A DNA stretch of 64,000 bases, from NCBI RefSeq assembly GCF_014650495.1, contig NZ_BMVB01000017.1, positions 62,001 through 126,000 of the forward strand. Reading direction: 5' to 3'. This DNA is from Streptomyces cinnamoneus. Its GTDB lineage: Bacteria; Actinomycetota; Actinomycetes; Streptomycetales; Streptomycetaceae. Position 1 is the stretch's first letter, and every line of letters starts with the position of its first letter. Below the pieces are notes generated by a model, which was not told the DNA's origin, ran no database searches, and was given only the letters and a program-made list of their open reading frames with translations. Positions 28,836 to 36,748 of the stretch are shown one piece after another. The position numbers were made by a program, and so were the translations under genes.

Positions 28836-29867
28836 ATGTCCGTCACCGCCGAAGAGGCCGCACGGGGCCAGACGATGATCACCCGGCTCGCCGTCGCCGA
28901 ACCGGAACTCGTCGAGAGGCTCAGCGGGCGCCTCGAAGCGGTGGAGAAGCGGCTGTTCCAGTGCGTGAACGAAGCACAGGACCCGTTCGTCGCGCAGACC
29001 GTGGGCCACCTCATCGCCGCCGGGGGCAAGCGTATGCGCCCGCTGCTGGCCCTGGTGGCCGCCGAGTTCGGCCCGGCGCCGGGCCGTGACGGCGTGGAGG
29101 CCGCCGTCGTCTCCGAACTCATCCACGTCGCTTCCCTCTACCACGACGACGTGATGGACGACGCCCGGGTGCGGCACGGAGTGGCCAGCGCGAACGTCAA
29201 GTGGGGGAACGCCGTCGCCGTTCAGGCCGGCAACTGGCTCCTGAGCCGGGCGGCGCACCTGGTGGCGGGGCTGGGTCCCGAGGCGGTCCGGCTGCAGGCG
29301 TACGCCTCGGACCGGCTCGTGGAAGGGCAGATGCGCGAACTCCTGGGCCCTGCCGAGGGGGAGGACCGCCTCACCCACTACTTCCGCGTGATATCCGACA
29401 AGTCGGCCTCGCTGCTGTCGCTGGCCCTGCGGATCGGCGCCATGGAAGGCGGGGCGGCCCCGGAGACCATGGAGATCCTCGCGGAGTACGGCGAACACCT
29501 GGGCGTCGCCTTCCAGATGTCCGACGACCTCCTGGACATCTCCTCGTCCTCCGTGCACTTGGGCAAGGAGCAGGGCAAGGACCTCGCCGTGGGCGTCGCC
29601 AGCCTGCCCATCCTCCTGGCGCTGGACGACACGCGCCCACCGGCACGGGAGCTGCGCGAGCTGCTGGCCTCCGGTCCGCTGACCGACGCGGCCGAACGCA
29701 GCAGGGCGCTGGACCTCCTGAACGGATCACCCGTCATGGCCGAGGCCCGCTCGATGATGGACGAGCGCCTCGCCCGGGCGACGGCGCTGGTCGACCAGGT
29801 GCCGGACCGTCCCGCGGCCCAGGTCCTGCGGGCCTTCTGCACCTTCGTGGCCTCACGCACGGAATAG
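28836..29867 (+). CDS. Long-chain polyprenyl diphosphate synthase
   Basis: A 343-residue all-trans isoprenyl diphosphate synthase of the heptaprenyl/octaprenyl type, normally making the side chain of menaquinone from IPP. Both Asp-rich motifs are intact: SLYHDDVMDDARVRHG (first) and FQMSDDLLDIS (second), with GGKRMRPLL upstream. An alanine sits five residues before the first motif, where short-chain enzymes carry an aromatic residue, which favours a long product. The ATG at 28836 follows GGAGGGACGC. It stands within the cluster, upstream of the malonyltransferase on the same strand; a UbiB-like gene lies further down, so a link to the quinone pool is possible. Confidence 0.88.
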   Translation: MSVTAEEAARGQTMITRLAVAEPELVERLSGRLEAVEKRLFQCVNEAQDPFVAQTVGHLIAAGGKRMRPLLALVAAEFGPAPGRDGVEAAVVSELIHVASLYHDDVMDDARVRHGVASANVKWGNAVAVQAGNWLLSRAAHLVAGLGPEAVRLQAYASDRLVEGQMRELLGPAEGEDRLTHYFRVISDKSASLLSLALRIGAMEGGAAPETMEILAEYGEHLGVAFQMSDDLLDISSSSVHLGKEQGKDLAVGVASLPILLALDDTRPPARELRELLASGPLTDAAERSRALDLLNGSPVMAEARSMMDERLARATALVDQVPDRPAAQVLRAFCTFVASRTE

Positions 29868-29987
29868 CGTCCCGGTGGCCCCGCCACCCTTGGCATCTTC
29901 CTGAAAGACCGATTGCAGTGCCCCGGGCGACGCCGTTGTATGGGCGCCGGAAACGGCGTTCCCCGACGCTGCGCGGAAGGTGGGGCA

Positions 29988-30923
29988 ATGAATTCATGGC
30001 CGGTCGGTCTGGTATTTCCCGGGCAGGGAACCCAGCGCCAGGGAATGGGTGAGCCGTGGCGGGACACCCCGTCCTGGGACATCACGGAAGAGGTCTCCCT
30101 GGCCACGGGGGAGGACCTCGCCGAACTGCTGCTGCACACACCGAGCGAGGAATTGCGCCGCACCGACCTGGCCCAGCTCACCGTCTTCACGGTCGCGGTC
30201 ATGGCCCACGCGGAGGCCGTACGGCGCGGGCTGCTGACGGGCCCGGTGGCCGCCTGCGCCGGCCACAGCCTCGGCGAGTACGCCGCGCTGACCGCGGCAG
30301 GTGCCCTTCCGCTCGCGGACGCGGCCACCTTGGTGGCCGCCCGCGGGCGGGCGATGCAGGCCGCGGCGCAGCAGCGCGAGGGCACCATGGGTGTGCTCGT
30401 CCGTGCCCCGCTGGCCGAGGTGGAGCAGCTGGTGGGGAGGGTGCGGGAGGCGGGCGCGCCGGTGTGGGTGGCCAACGTCAACGGGCCGGGACAGATCGTG
30501 GTCTCCGGCTCTCCCGAGGCCATCGAGCACATCTCCGAGGAGGCGTCCTCGATCGGCGCCAGGATGATCCGGCTGCAGGTCGGCGGAGCCTTCCACAGCC
30601 CGTACATGGAGCCCGCCGCGGAGGCGCTGCGCATCGCCCTGAAGAACACGTCGTTCGCCCCGCGGCACACGCCGGTCGTGGCCAACGTGGACGCCGAGCC
30701 GTACTCCGGTGACGGCGACTGGGCGGAGCTCGGCACCCGCCAGCTCACCTCGCCCGTGCAGTGGGAGCGCAGCGTGCACACCCTCACCGGGCCGCTCGGC
30801 TGCCGCCGGCTGGTCGAGTTCGGCCACGGCCGCACCCTGGCCGGGCTGATCCGCCGGATCGTCCCCGAGACCGAGGTGGTGTCGGTGGACAGCCCCGACG
30901 CCCTGGACCAGCTTCAGCCGTGA
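29988..30923 (+). CDS. Malonyl-CoA:ACP transacylase (FabD-like)
   Basis: A 311-residue acyltransferase that loads malonyl units onto the cluster ACP (and may serve no cis domain, since no PKS module here has an AT). It shows VFPGQGTQRQGMGE, the catalytic serine in CAGHSLGEYAAL, a substrate-guiding arginine region and the catalytic histidine in GAFHSPYMEP. The ATG at 29988 is preceded by GGAAGGTGGGGC. The housekeeping type II system would have its own fabD elsewhere; this copy is followed after 14 bp by a type II thioesterase, indicating a dedicated pathway copy. Confidence 0.92.
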   Translation: MNSWPVGLVFPGQGTQRQGMGEPWRDTPSWDITEEVSLATGEDLAELLLHTPSEELRRTDLAQLTVFTVAVMAHAEAVRRGLLTGPVAACAGHSLGEYAALTAAGALPLADAATLVAARGRAMQAAAQQREGTMGVLVRAPLAEVEQLVGRVREAGAPVWVANVNGPGQIVVSGSPEAIEHISEEASSIGARMIRLQVGGAFHSPYMEPAAEALRIALKNTSFAPRHTPVVANVDAEPYSGDGDWAELGTRQLTSPVQWERSVHTLTGPLGCRRLVEFGHGRTLAGLIRRIVPETEVVSVDSPDALDQLQP

Positions 30924-30937
30924 GGAGGCCGAAATCC

Positions 30938-31684
30938 ATGGCCATAGGTACTGAAAGCGTCTGGCTGCGCCGTTACCGGACTCCGCAGCCGCCCCGGTTG
31001 CGCCTGCTCTGCCTTCCGCACGCCGGGGGCTCGGCCGGATTCTTCCACTCCTGGGGGCATGCCTTCGGCGGTGACGTGGAGGTGATGGCGGCCCGTTACC
31101 CCGGACGTCAGGAGCGCATCGCCGATCCGTTCATCACGGAGATGGAGCCGCTCGCCGACGTGATCGCCGAGGAGTTGCGGCCCTTCCTGGACACACCGCT
31201 GGTCCTGTTCGGGCACAGCATGGGGGCATCGCTCGCCTACGAGATCACCCTCAGGCTGTGGAACCGCCACGGTGTCGCTCCCGCCGCCCTGATGGTGTCC
31301 GGCCGCAAGCCGCCGCACCTGCTCACCCCGCGCCCGGACCTGCCGGACGAGGAGGTCCTGGCGGAGGTCAGGCGGCTCGGAGGCACCGATGCCCTGGTGC
31401 TGGACGATCCCGACCTGCGCGAACTGGTGCTGCCGGCGATCCGCACGGACTTCCGGATCGTGGCCCGGTACGCGGCCCGGCCCGGCGTGCCGCTGCCGTG
31501 CCCCGTGTACGCGTACGTCGGTGACGGTGACGACGACGTGGACGTGGAGTCCGTGCGCGGCTGGTCCGACCTCGCCCCCGGAGGGTTCGGCATGCGCGTG
31601 CTGCCCGGCGACCACTTCTACCTGGCCGAGCAGCGGGACGCCCTGATCGCCGACATCCGCGCACGACTGGCGTCGGCGCGGTGA
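30938..31684 (+). CDS. Type II thioesterase
   Basis: A 248-residue alpha/beta hydrolase of the GrsT/RifR kind that removes stalled or mis-primed acyl groups from carrier domains. LLCLPHAGGSAGFF is the entry loop, the nucleophile lies in LVLFGHSMGASLAYE, and the Asp and His are in YAYVGDGDDDV and VLPGDHFYLAE. GAGGAGG precedes the ATG at 30938, 14 bp after the malonyltransferase. Its stop overlaps the start of the IclR gene. A second type II thioesterase is encoded at 45423, so the cluster may edit both the PKS and the NRPS carriers. Confidence 0.92.
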   Translation: MAIGTESVWLRRYRTPQPPRLRLLCLPHAGGSAGFFHSWGHAFGGDVEVMAARYPGRQERIADPFITEMEPLADVIAEELRPFLDTPLVLFGHSMGASLAYEITLRLWNRHGVAPAALMVSGRKPPHLLTPRPDLPDEEVLAEVRRLGGTDALVLDDPDLRELVLPAIRTDFRIVARYAARPGVPLPCPVYAYVGDGDDDVDVESVRGWSDLAPGGFGMRVLPGDHFYLAEQRDALIADIRARLASAR

Positions 31685-32445
31685 GCGTGCCCGGTCCTGT
31701 GCTGCACGACAGCGGAGTCCGCGTGCTGGACAAAGCGTCCATGCTGCTGGGCGTGGTGGAGAACGGCCCCGCGAGCTCGGCGGAGCTGGTGAACCGCACG
31801 GGGCTGAGCCGGCCCACGGTGCACCGCATCGCCAAGGCCATGGAGCGGCTGGGTCTGCTGACCCGGGACCTGCAGGGACGGTTCGTGCTCGGCCCCCGCC
31901 TGGGCACCCTCATGGTGGAGGCGCACGGCGACCGGCTGCTGTGGATCGCGGCCCCGGCCTTGAGGGAGCTGGCCGGTCTCACCGGTTTCGACGTCCGCCT
32001 CTTCCGGCGCCGGGGATCCGTGCAGATCTGTGTGGCGGCGGAGCGGAGCCGCACGGCCGGTGGCCCGGACGTGCCCATCGGCGCGGCACAGCCGGCCAAG
32101 GCCGGGCCCGTGGCGCAGACGCTGTTCGCGTGGGAGGCGCCGGAGGAGATCTACGAAGGACTGCGGGGTGCGCGTTTCGGACCGGAACAGCTTGCGGAGG
32201 TACGACGCCGGGGCTGGATCTACGGGCCGGACACCGCGGGACCCGACACCCGTACGGTCGCCGTGCCGGTACGGGTCCGGGAAGGCCGTGTGGTGGCGGC
32301 ACTCGCGCTCTCCGGGCCGGCCGCCCGGCTGACTGCCGGAGCGGGACGGATGCTGAGCGGGGCGGCCATCGACACCGCGATACGCATCGGCGATGCGCTG
32401 CATTGTTCCTATGCGAATGATCCGGGCGCTCGGGTCGCCGGATAA
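31681..32445 (+). CDS. IclR-family transcriptional regulator
   Basis: A 254-residue IclR-type regulator. The N-terminal winged HTH covers about 10-75 (ASSAELVNRTGLSRPTVHRI, MERLGLLTRDLQGRFVLGP), followed by the effector-binding domain to the end (AAPALRELAGLTGFDVRLFR, VAVPVRVREGRVVAALALSG). The GTG at 31681 overlaps the thioesterase stop by four bases (GTGA), so it is embedded in the biosynthetic transcript. It may sense a pathway intermediate; target genes are unknown. The ACP gene follows after 125 bp. Confidence 0.9.
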   Translation: MSVPGPVLHDSGVRVLDKASMLLGVVENGPASSAELVNRTGLSRPTVHRIAKAMERLGLLTRDLQGRFVLGPRLGTLMVEAHGDRLLWIAAPALRELAGLTGFDVRLFRRRGSVQICVAAERSRTAGGPDVPIGAAQPAKAGPVAQTLFAWEAPEEIYEGLRGARFGPEQLAEVRRRGWIYGPDTAGPDTRTVAVPVRVREGRVVAALALSGPAARLTAGAGRMLSGAAIDTAIRIGDALHCSYANDPGARVAG

Positions 32446-32570
32446 CGCAAATCGGCTGTGGCAGCTTCATGTAAGGCCACTTGCTGCTGCGTTGGCGAGT
32501 GCCATAGAAAGTGATCGACAAGAGGTCGCAATTTCGGCTGAATGGCCGGGAACCGAAGGGGATGTATTCC

Positions 32571-32822
32571 GTGAGCGGTGTGTACGAAGAGCGTATGTCG
32601 AAGATCAGCGAAATCATCTGCGACATTCTTGAGATCGAGGAGGACGAGGTCACCGAGACCAGCCTCTTCAAGGAGGACCACGACGCCGACTCGCTGCGGG
32701 CCATCGAGATCCTGGCGGCCCTCGAGAAGGAGTTCGGCATCGTCATCGACCAGTCGGAACTGTCGCGGATGGTCCACCTCAAGGGCGTCTACGAGGTGGT
32801 CTCCGAGTCCGCGGGCTGGTAG
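32571..32822 (+). CDS. Free-standing acyl carrier protein
   Basis: An 83-residue ACP. The four-helix fold is recognisable, with the phosphopantetheine serine in DADSLRAIEILAALE (DSL motif) and acidic helix II typical of type II systems. GTG at 32571 is preferred because AAGGGG lies 9 nt upstream; ATG at 32595 (MSKISEII) is an alternative and matches the usual ACP N-terminus, while ATG 32562 lies too close to the ribosome site. It sits just before the ketoreductase, and no other free ACP is seen, so it should carry the growing chain for the KS-family proteins of the minus-strand operon. Confidence 0.9.
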   Translation: MSGVYEERMSKISEIICDILEIEEDEVTETSLFKEDHDADSLRAIEILAALEKEFGIVIDQSELSRMVHLKGVYEVVSESAGW

Positions 32823-32901
32823 TCGAACCCGCTGACGCCTGGCACCTGGTCCGGCACAGCAGCTCCGGCCCCGGCGGCCGGCTGACAGGCTTGGGAGAGC
32901 A

Positions 32902-33648
32902 ATGACGAGCAAGAACACCCGGGTTGCCCTGGTCACGGGGGGTTCCCGTGGAATCGGCCGGGCCACGGTGCTGCGACTGGCGCAGGACGGCTTCGACGTC
33001 GCCTTCTGCTACCAGTCCAACGAGGAGGCCGCACGGCAGCTGGAGAAGGAGGCCGGCGGTTTCGGGGTGCGTGTCCTCGCCCGCAGGGTCGACGTCAGGG
33101 ACATGGCGTCCGTGCAGTCCCTGGTCGCCGAGACCGAGGATGTGCTCGGCCCCGTCGACGCGGCCGTCACGGCGGCGGGCATCACCCGTGACAACGCGCT
33201 GCTCCTGATGAAGGACGAGGAGTGGAGCCAGGTACTCGACGTCAATCTCGACGGTGTGTACAACCTCTGCCGTTCGGTGGTCTTCTCGATGATGAAGCGG
33301 CGGACGGGGGCCATCGTCAACGTCTCCTCGGTCGCCGGGGTCTACGGGAACGCCGGCCAGACCAACTATTCGGCGTCGAAGGCCGGGATCATCGGCTTCT
33401 CGCGCGCCCTGGCCAAAGAAGTCGGCCGCTACGGAATCCGGGCCAACGTCGTCGCCCCGGGATTCATCGACACCGACATGACGTCGGTGCTCAGTGACTC
33501 CGTCAAGGAGAAGGCGCTGGAGACGATCCCCCTCAAGCGACTCGGACGCGCCGACGAGGTCGCCGACCTCATCGCCTACCTCGTGTCGGACCGCGCCGCC
33601 TACGTCACGGGTTCCGTCATGCAGATCGACGGCGGCATCACCGTCTAG
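32902..33648 (+). CDS. 3-oxoacyl-ACP reductase (FabG-like ketoreductase)
   Basis: A 248-residue classical SDR that reduces beta-ketoacyl-ACP with NADPH. It has VTGGSRGIGRATVLRLA for cofactor, NVSSVAGVYGNAGQTNYSASKAG with catalytic Ser, Tyr and Lys, and the FabG-like N-A-G-I-T-R equivalent AAGITRDNALLL. It lies 79 bp after the ACP gene and ahead of the isomerase, and should supply the KR activity of the highly reducing type II PKS. The C-terminal TGSVMQIDGGITV is the usual FabG ending. Confidence 0.95.
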   Translation: MTSKNTRVALVTGGSRGIGRATVLRLAQDGFDVAFCYQSNEEAARQLEKEAGGFGVRVLARRVDVRDMASVQSLVAETEDVLGPVDAAVTAAGITRDNALLLMKDEEWSQVLDVNLDGVYNLCRSVVFSMMKRRTGAIVNVSSVAGVYGNAGQTNYSASKAGIIGFSRALAKEVGRYGIRANVVAPGFIDTDMTSVLSDSVKEKALETIPLKRLGRADEVADLIAYLVSDRAAYVTGSVMQIDGGITV

Positions 33649-33683
33649 CACCCGACCCCGGCCCCGAACGCCAGGAGGCTCCC

Positions 33684-34352
33684 TTGGCCGCCAAGCCACC
33701 GCGCTGGTACTTCTCCCTGCGCAGCCCCTACTCGTGGATCGCCTTTCGCGATCTCACGGAGAACCACCCGGACGTCGCCGACGCCATCGAATGGCGACCC
33801 TACTGGGAACCCGACGACATCGGGCAGAAGCTGCTCGCCGAGGAAGGCATTCAGCTTCCCTACGTCCCCATGTCCAAGGAGAAGCACTTCTACATCCTGC
33901 AGGACGTCCGACGACTGGCGGCCGAGCGTGGCCTCACGATCGCCTGGCCCGTCGACCGTGACCCCAACTGGGACGTCTCCCACCTCGCCTACCTCCTCGC
34001 CGAGGACGAGGGCCGTGGGCGCGACTTCATCCGTGCGGCCTACCACGCCCGGTGGGAGCGGGGCCTTGAGCTGTGGGACCGGGAGGTCATCGCCGGGATC
34101 GGCGACGAGCTCGGGCTGGACGGCCGGCGCCTGGCGAACGCCGCCGACGACCCCGAGGTCAGACAGCGCGGCCTCGTGGAGCTCCGCAAGGTCTACCGGG
34201 ACGGCGTCTTCGGCGCCCCCTTCTTCATCCACCGGCACGACAAGTTCTGGGGATCCGACCGGCTGGCCGGGTTCGCGGCCGCCGTGCGCGCCGGCATGCA
34301 GGTCGACCTGGGGCCCGCGGGGGACCTGGGTCATGCCGGTGGCTGCGGCTGA
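33684..34352 (+). CDS. DsbA/GST-kappa-fold 2-hydroxychromene-2-carboxylate isomerase-like protein
   Basis: A 222-residue thioredoxin-fold protein of the HCCA isomerase family. The N-terminal WYFSLRSPYSWIAFRDL has the Ser-Pro-Tyr motif of the family in place of a disulfide CxxC, and the C-terminal GVFGAPFFIHRHDKFWGSDRL is the family's closing segment. It begins with TTG at 33684 behind AGGAGG. Relatives in cinnamoyl-lipid and polyene type II PKS clusters are thought to isomerise a trans double bond to cis during or after chain growth. Here it lies between the ketoreductase and MbtH. The role in this pathway is inferred from family and context. Confidence 0.85.
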   Translation: MAAKPPRWYFSLRSPYSWIAFRDLTENHPDVADAIEWRPYWEPDDIGQKLLAEEGIQLPYVPMSKEKHFYILQDVRRLAAERGLTIAWPVDRDPNWDVSHLAYLLAEDEGRGRDFIRAAYHARWERGLELWDREVIAGIGDELGLDGRRLANAADDPEVRQRGLVELRKVYRDGVFGAPFFIHRHDKFWGSDRLAGFAAAVRAGMQVDLGPAGDLGHAGGCG

Positions 34353-34402
34353 CCGGTCTCCTCGACGTTGTACCGCAACTCCTGCAAGGAAGGAATCCGA
34401 CC

Positions 34403-34609
34403 ATGAGCAACCCCTTCGAGGACGAGAACGGCACGTACTACGTCCTCGTCAACGACGAGGCCCAGCACTCCCTGTGGCCGGCGTTCGCCGAAATCCCGGC
34501 GGGCTGGACCACGGTGTTCGGCCAGGCCAGTCGTAAGGACTGCCTGGAGTACGTCGAGGAGAACTGGACCGACATGCGCCCGAAAAGCCTCGTGGAGGCC
34601 ATGGGCTGA
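34403..34609 (+). CDS. MbtH-like NRPS chaperone
   Basis: A 68-residue MbtH-family protein that binds adenylation domains and supports their activity. It has the family tryptophans and core: NPFEDENGTYYVLVNDEAQHS then LWPAFAEIPAGWT, and ENWTDMRPKSL. The N-P-F start and length are typical. The ATG at 34403 follows GCAAGGAAGGAATCC. It is followed by a strong terminator, so it ends the ACP-KR-isomerase-MbtH transcript. The A domains it would help are those of the downstream NRPSs. Confidence 0.96.
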   Translation: MSNPFEDENGTYYVLVNDEAQHSLWPAFAEIPAGWTTVFGQASRKDCLEYVEENWTDMRPKSLVEAMG

Positions 34610-34624
34610 CATGTCCCATTGACC

Positions 34625-34672
34625 GCGGGGCCCGGAGTCCTACCCCCGAGACACCGGGCCCCGCAGCTTTTT
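34625..34672 (+). terminator. Rho-independent terminator after mbtH
   Basis: GCGGGGCCCGG (34625-34635) pairs perfectly with CCGGGCCCCGC (34654-34664), followed by AGCTTTTT. It separates the biosynthetic transcript from the UbiB-like gene. Confidence 0.88.
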
Positions 34673-34673
34673 G

Positions 34674-34685
34674 GCAGCATGCTGC
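34674..34685. promoter_or_regulatory. 12-bp perfect palindrome upstream of UbiB-like gene
   Basis: GCAGCATGCTGC is self-complementary and lies about 95 bp before the ATG of the UbiB-like gene, directly after the terminator T-run. It could be an operator half-site pair, but the sequence is short and GC-rich. Confidence 0.35.
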
Positions 34686-34780
34686 AGCACTCCTTGTACT
34701 GCTTCGCGCACTCCCCGTACCTTGCGCTGGGTCCCGTTTCCGCATAAGGGAACAACCATCGTGCGTGAGAGGCCCGGCAC

Positions 34781-36739
34781 ATGACGATAGCGGTCGTCGT
34801 CCTCGTAATGGCTTCGGTCACAGTGTTCCTGGTGGTATTCCCTGTGATCGCGCGGCGGTTGCTCGGAGTGCGGGTGGGAATCATCCGCACGCTCCTGACC
34901 GGCGCGGTGGCGGTCGCCGGAATGACGCTCTTCAGCTCGGTGATGCAGTCTCCGGACCAGGGCGGCCTGCTCGTGGGGGTGCAGATGGGTTGTGCCCTGC
35001 TGCTCGCCATGGGCTTTCTCGCGGGACTGGAGATGCTCGCTCCCGGCGGCGCGGGTTCGCCTGCCGGCTGGCTGCGGGCGGTGCGCGCCCGGACCGCCCG
35101 CGCGCGCCGGTACTCCCAGATCAGCGCCATCGCCGTGCGTCACGGCCTGCGCCCCTACCTCCTCGGGCGTCAGCGGCGCGGGGAGGACCTCCACGAGGGG
35201 GCGACGGGTACGGCCCGGCTCGCCAGGCCACTGCGGCTTGCACTGGAGGAGGCCGGCCCGACCTTCATCAAGCTGGGACAGGTGCTGTCGACCCGCCACG
35301 ACCTGCTGCCGCCCGCATTCATCCGGGAATTGAGTCGACTGCAGAACCAGGTGCCGCCGGAGTCTCCGGGGCGCCTCGCCGACCAGCTGCGCACGCATTT
35401 CGGGAAACCGACGGAGGACGTCTTCGCGACGTTCGACCACGAGCCGCTGGCGGCGGCCTCGATCGCCCAGGTCCACCTTGCCGAACTCCACTCCGGCGAA
35501 CAGGTGGTGGTGAAGGTCCAGCGGCCGGGGGTGCGAACCGCCGTCCACCGGGACCTGGACATCGTGTGCCGGATCGCGAGTGTGCTCGAAGCCCGTGCCC
35601 GGTGGGCCAGGGCCCTGGGCCTGGTCGACCTGGCCAACGGATTCGCCACTTCCGTACGCGAAGAGCTGGACTTCCGGGTCGAGGCGCGGAACATGGCCAC
35701 GGTCAAGGCGGCATGGGAACGGCGCCGGGCCGACGACGACGTGGTCATCCCCCGGACGTACGAGGCACTGAGCGGCGAGTTGGTCCTCGTGCTCGAACGA
35801 TTGCCCGGCTCACCCATCAGCGCCCTGCCCGGCCACGTCGCGAACCCGGGAGCACAGGGTACCGACGTCGCACGGGCATTGCTGGGCAGTCTCCTCAAGC
35901 AGGTGCTGGTCGACGGGACGTTCCACGCCGACCCGCACCCGGGCAACATCCTCCTGCTGGAGGACGGCCGGGTCGCACTCATCGACTTCGGCTCGGTGGG
36001 CCGGCTCGACGGTCAGATACGGGCCGCGCTGAGCCGATTCCTCATCGCGGTGCACCACTCCGACCCGGCGGCCCTGTGCGACGCCCTGCTGGACCTCGTG
36101 TCCAGGCCGGAGGAGATCGACGAGCAGGCCCTGGAACGGTCGCTCGGCCGCTTCATGGCCCGGCACCTCACGCCGGGCGCCGCCCCGGACGTCATGGTCT
36201 TCGTCGATCTCTTCCGCCTGATATCCCTGCACGGGCTGGGCATCCCGCCCGAGGTCGCCGCGGTGTTCCGGGCGCTGGCCACCCTGGAAGGCACCCTCAC
36301 CAGCCTCTCGCCCGGCTTCGACATCATGACGGAGTCACAGAAGTGGGCCGAGGAGCAGGGTGCCTCGCAGGTCGGCTACTCCTCGGCCGGCAGCTCGCTG
36401 GAGAGCGAGCTGCTCTCCGCGGTGTCCACGCTGCGCCGGCTGCCCCGCCGGGTGGACCGTGTCACCAGCGCCCTCGAAGAGGGCCGGCTGGGCGTGAACA
36501 TACGGATGTTCGCAGACAGCCGGGACCGTCGGTACATCCGCGGCCTCGTGCACGAAATCCTGCTCACCGGCCTGGCGGCGACCGCCGGGCTGATGGCGGT
36601 CATCCTGCTGCACACCACGGGCGGCCCGATGGTGACCCCGTCGATCAGCCTCTTCCGGGCCATCGGCTACCACATGCTGGTCTTCAGCGGTGTGCTGAGC
36701 CTGCGGATGCTCTTCGTCATCTTCCGGACCCAGCGCTGA
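34781..36739 (+). CDS. ABC1/AarF/UbiB-family atypical kinase
   Basis: A 652-residue membrane-associated protein. Three N-terminal hydrophobic helices (about 1-90) are followed by the kinase-like domain (about 120-480). It has the family's KxGQ motif (FIKLGQVLSTRHD), the alanine-rich loop replaced by ASIAQVH, VVVKVQRPGV, and the catalytic-loop equivalent HADPHPGNILLLEDGRVALIDFG. Two C-terminal helices close it (about 595-645). UbiB relatives act in quinone biosynthesis or lipid handling. It is the last plus-strand gene before the P450 and is convergent with it, with 9 bp between stops. A quinone or membrane-protection role in the cluster is inferred only. Confidence 0.85.
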   Translation: MTIAVVVLVMASVTVFLVVFPVIARRLLGVRVGIIRTLLTGAVAVAGMTLFSSVMQSPDQGGLLVGVQMGCALLLAMGFLAGLEMLAPGGAGSPAGWLRAVRARTARARRYSQISAIAVRHGLRPYLLGRQRRGEDLHEGATGTARLARPLRLALEEAGPTFIKLGQVLSTRHDLLPPAFIRELSRLQNQVPPESPGRLADQLRTHFGKPTEDVFATFDHEPLAAASIAQVHLAELHSGEQVVVKVQRPGVRTAVHRDLDIVCRIASVLEARARWARALGLVDLANGFATSVREELDFRVEARNMATVKAAWERRRADDDVVIPRTYEALSGELVLVLERLPGSPISALPGHVANPGAQGTDVARALLGSLLKQVLVDGTFHADPHPGNILLLEDGRVALIDFGSVGRLDGQIRAALSRFLIAVHHSDPAALCDALLDLVSRPEEIDEQALERSLGRFMARHLTPGAAPDVMVFVDLFRLISLHGLGIPPEVAAVFRALATLEGTLTSLSPGFDIMTESQKWAEEQGASQVGYSSAGSSLESELLSAVSTLRRLPRRVDRVTSALEEGRLGVNIRMFADSRDRRYIRGLVHEILLTGLAATAGLMAVILLHTTGGPMVTPSISLFRAIGYHMLVFSGVLSLRMLFVIFRTQR

Positions 36740-36748
36740 ACCGGTGCT

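Noticed and set aside
33684..34352. Reading the DsbA-fold protein as a disulfide oxidoreductase
   Set aside because: The CxxC motif is missing and S-P-Y is present, which points to the HCCA isomerase branch.
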